Shown here in pieces: positions 63,679-64,000 of a stretch of DNA of 64,000 nt. The translations under genes were made by a program, and so were the position numbers. The notes below the pieces were generated by a model. The model searched no databases and was not told the DNA's origin. It saw only the letters and a list, made by a program, of their open reading frames with translations. The stretch is from positions 2,975,001 through 3,039,000 of the forward strand of contig CP124755.1 of assembly GCA_029972135.1 (NCBI GenBank), written 5' to 3'. The first letter of the stretch is position 1; the number at the start of each line of letters is the position of its first letter. The stretch comes from Candidatus Thiocaldithrix dubininis. Its GTDB lineage: Bacteria > Pseudomonadota > Gammaproteobacteria > Thiotrichales > Thiotrichaceae.

Positions 63679-64000
63679 TTAATTCACCATACCTAATAGA
63701 CGTGGTAGCCATAGACTTAAATCAGGAACATAAGTCACTAGGCCTAAGAAAACTAACATGGTGAGTAACCAAGGCCATACCGCAATAGTCAGTTCTGTAA
63801 TGCCCATTTTGGTAATGCCGGAGGCTACATAGAGATTGAGGCCAACTGGCGGATGACACATGCCTACTTCCATATTCACCACCATTAAGATGCCGAAATG
63901 AATAGGGTCAATGCCTAATTTAATCGCCATTGGGAACAGAATAGGCGCAAAGATCAGAGTAATACTGGAAGGCTCCATGAAATTACCTGCTAGCAATAGT
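63679..64000 (-). CDS. dctM: TRAP transporter large permease DctM, C-terminal end (cut by window)
   Basis: The visible 105 residues are the end of a DctM-type 12-helix permease: LAGNFMEPSSITLIFAPILFP, GIDPIHFGILMVVNMEVGMCHPPVGLNLYVASG, then two final helices. The PIHFGI...HPPVGLNL motif is diagnostic. TRAP systems import organic acids using a periplasmic binding protein, here expected beyond the right edge. The 5-prime part is outside the window. Confidence 0.93.
   Translation of the reverse strand, partial: LLLAGNFMEPSSITLIFAPILFPMAIKLGIDPIHFGILMVVNMEVGMCHPPVGLNLYVASGITKMGITELTIAVWPWLLTMLVFLGLVTYVPDLSLWLPRLLGMVN

Overview
The window is a stretch of bacterial chromosome, almost certainly gammaproteobacterial. 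The evidence is an intact mreBCD operon, hemC-hemD-hemX-hemY, amgK-murU, hslO (Hsp33), fabA, a ycgN-hslR pair, type II secretion pseudopilins beside a rhombosortase, and a FimV-like protein. The base composition looks moderately AT-rich. Gene content and protein style recall filamentous sulfur bacteria of the Thiothrix group, but that placement is inference and nothing in the window proves it. Nearly all genes look intact. The only mobile element seen is one IS982-family insertion.

Layout. 1-4.5 kb (minus): a KdpD-like sensor kinase, an acetate-type sodium symporter with its DUF485 partner, and an unknown gene. 4.5-6.3 kb (plus): amgK-murU, peptidoglycan recycling. 6.3-9.9 kb (minus): zinc-independent GTP cyclohydrolase folE2, then mreD, mreC, mreB. 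10.2-12.4 kb (plus): hslO, a quinone reductase-like flavoprotein and a YbfF-type hydrolase. 12.4-14.5 kb (minus): two tandem paralogous lipoproteins that may be lysozyme-like. 14.6-15.6 kb: the IS982 element, sitting exactly at the stop codon of a membrane-protein gene and separating it from its terminator. 17.6-28.2 kb (minus): a long co-oriented run of periplasmic adaptor, RND pump with a large C-terminal tail, Pro-rich secreted protein, orphan ParA, membrane TPR protein, Met-rich coiled-coil membrane protein, dynamin-like GTPase and ApbE. 28.3-30.2 kb (minus): gspG-H-I-J. 30.3-31.6 kb (plus): rhombosortase and comF. 31.5-35.6 kb (minus): thiE, thiD and a PatZ-type CoA ligase/acetyltransferase, divergent from an HDAC-family deacetylase. 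36.8-40.2 kb (plus): a DUF4124 protein, msrA, bioA and rsgA. 40.2-43.6 kb (minus): a small membrane protein, a thioredoxin-fold protein, and an rtcB operon with three unknown proteins. Upstream of rtcB is a leader with a strong promoter, a 14-codon open reading frame, mutually exclusive hairpins and an intrinsic terminator. 44-45.5 kb (plus): lipoprotein, ycgN, hslR. 45.5-53 kb (minus): a DUF2333 protein, then an eight-gene run built on a Ras-like GTPase, two roadblock-type proteins, an Aer-type PAS protein, a PhnD-like protein and a FimV-like protein. 53-58.7 kb (plus): coiled-coil protein, bactofilin, small lipoprotein, 2Fe-2S ferredoxin, ubiA, fabA, SIMPL protein, type B ribosomal protein L31, malic enzyme. 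58.8-64 kb (minus): hemY-hemX-hemD-hemC, a universal stress protein and the end of a TRAP transporter.

How the genes fit together. Three regions go beyond housekeeping: (1) the rtcB leader, which reads like a transcription attenuator or riboswitch; (2) the GTPase/roadblock/FimV cluster at 46.7-53.0 kb, a candidate cell-polarity or surface-motility regulator; (3) the RND-ParA-TPR-dynamin cluster at 18.7-28.2 kb, a candidate positioned envelope machine. The window also carries MreB, a bactofilin and DUF2333, so it is rich in genes that organise the cell envelope. All functional links are inferred from context.
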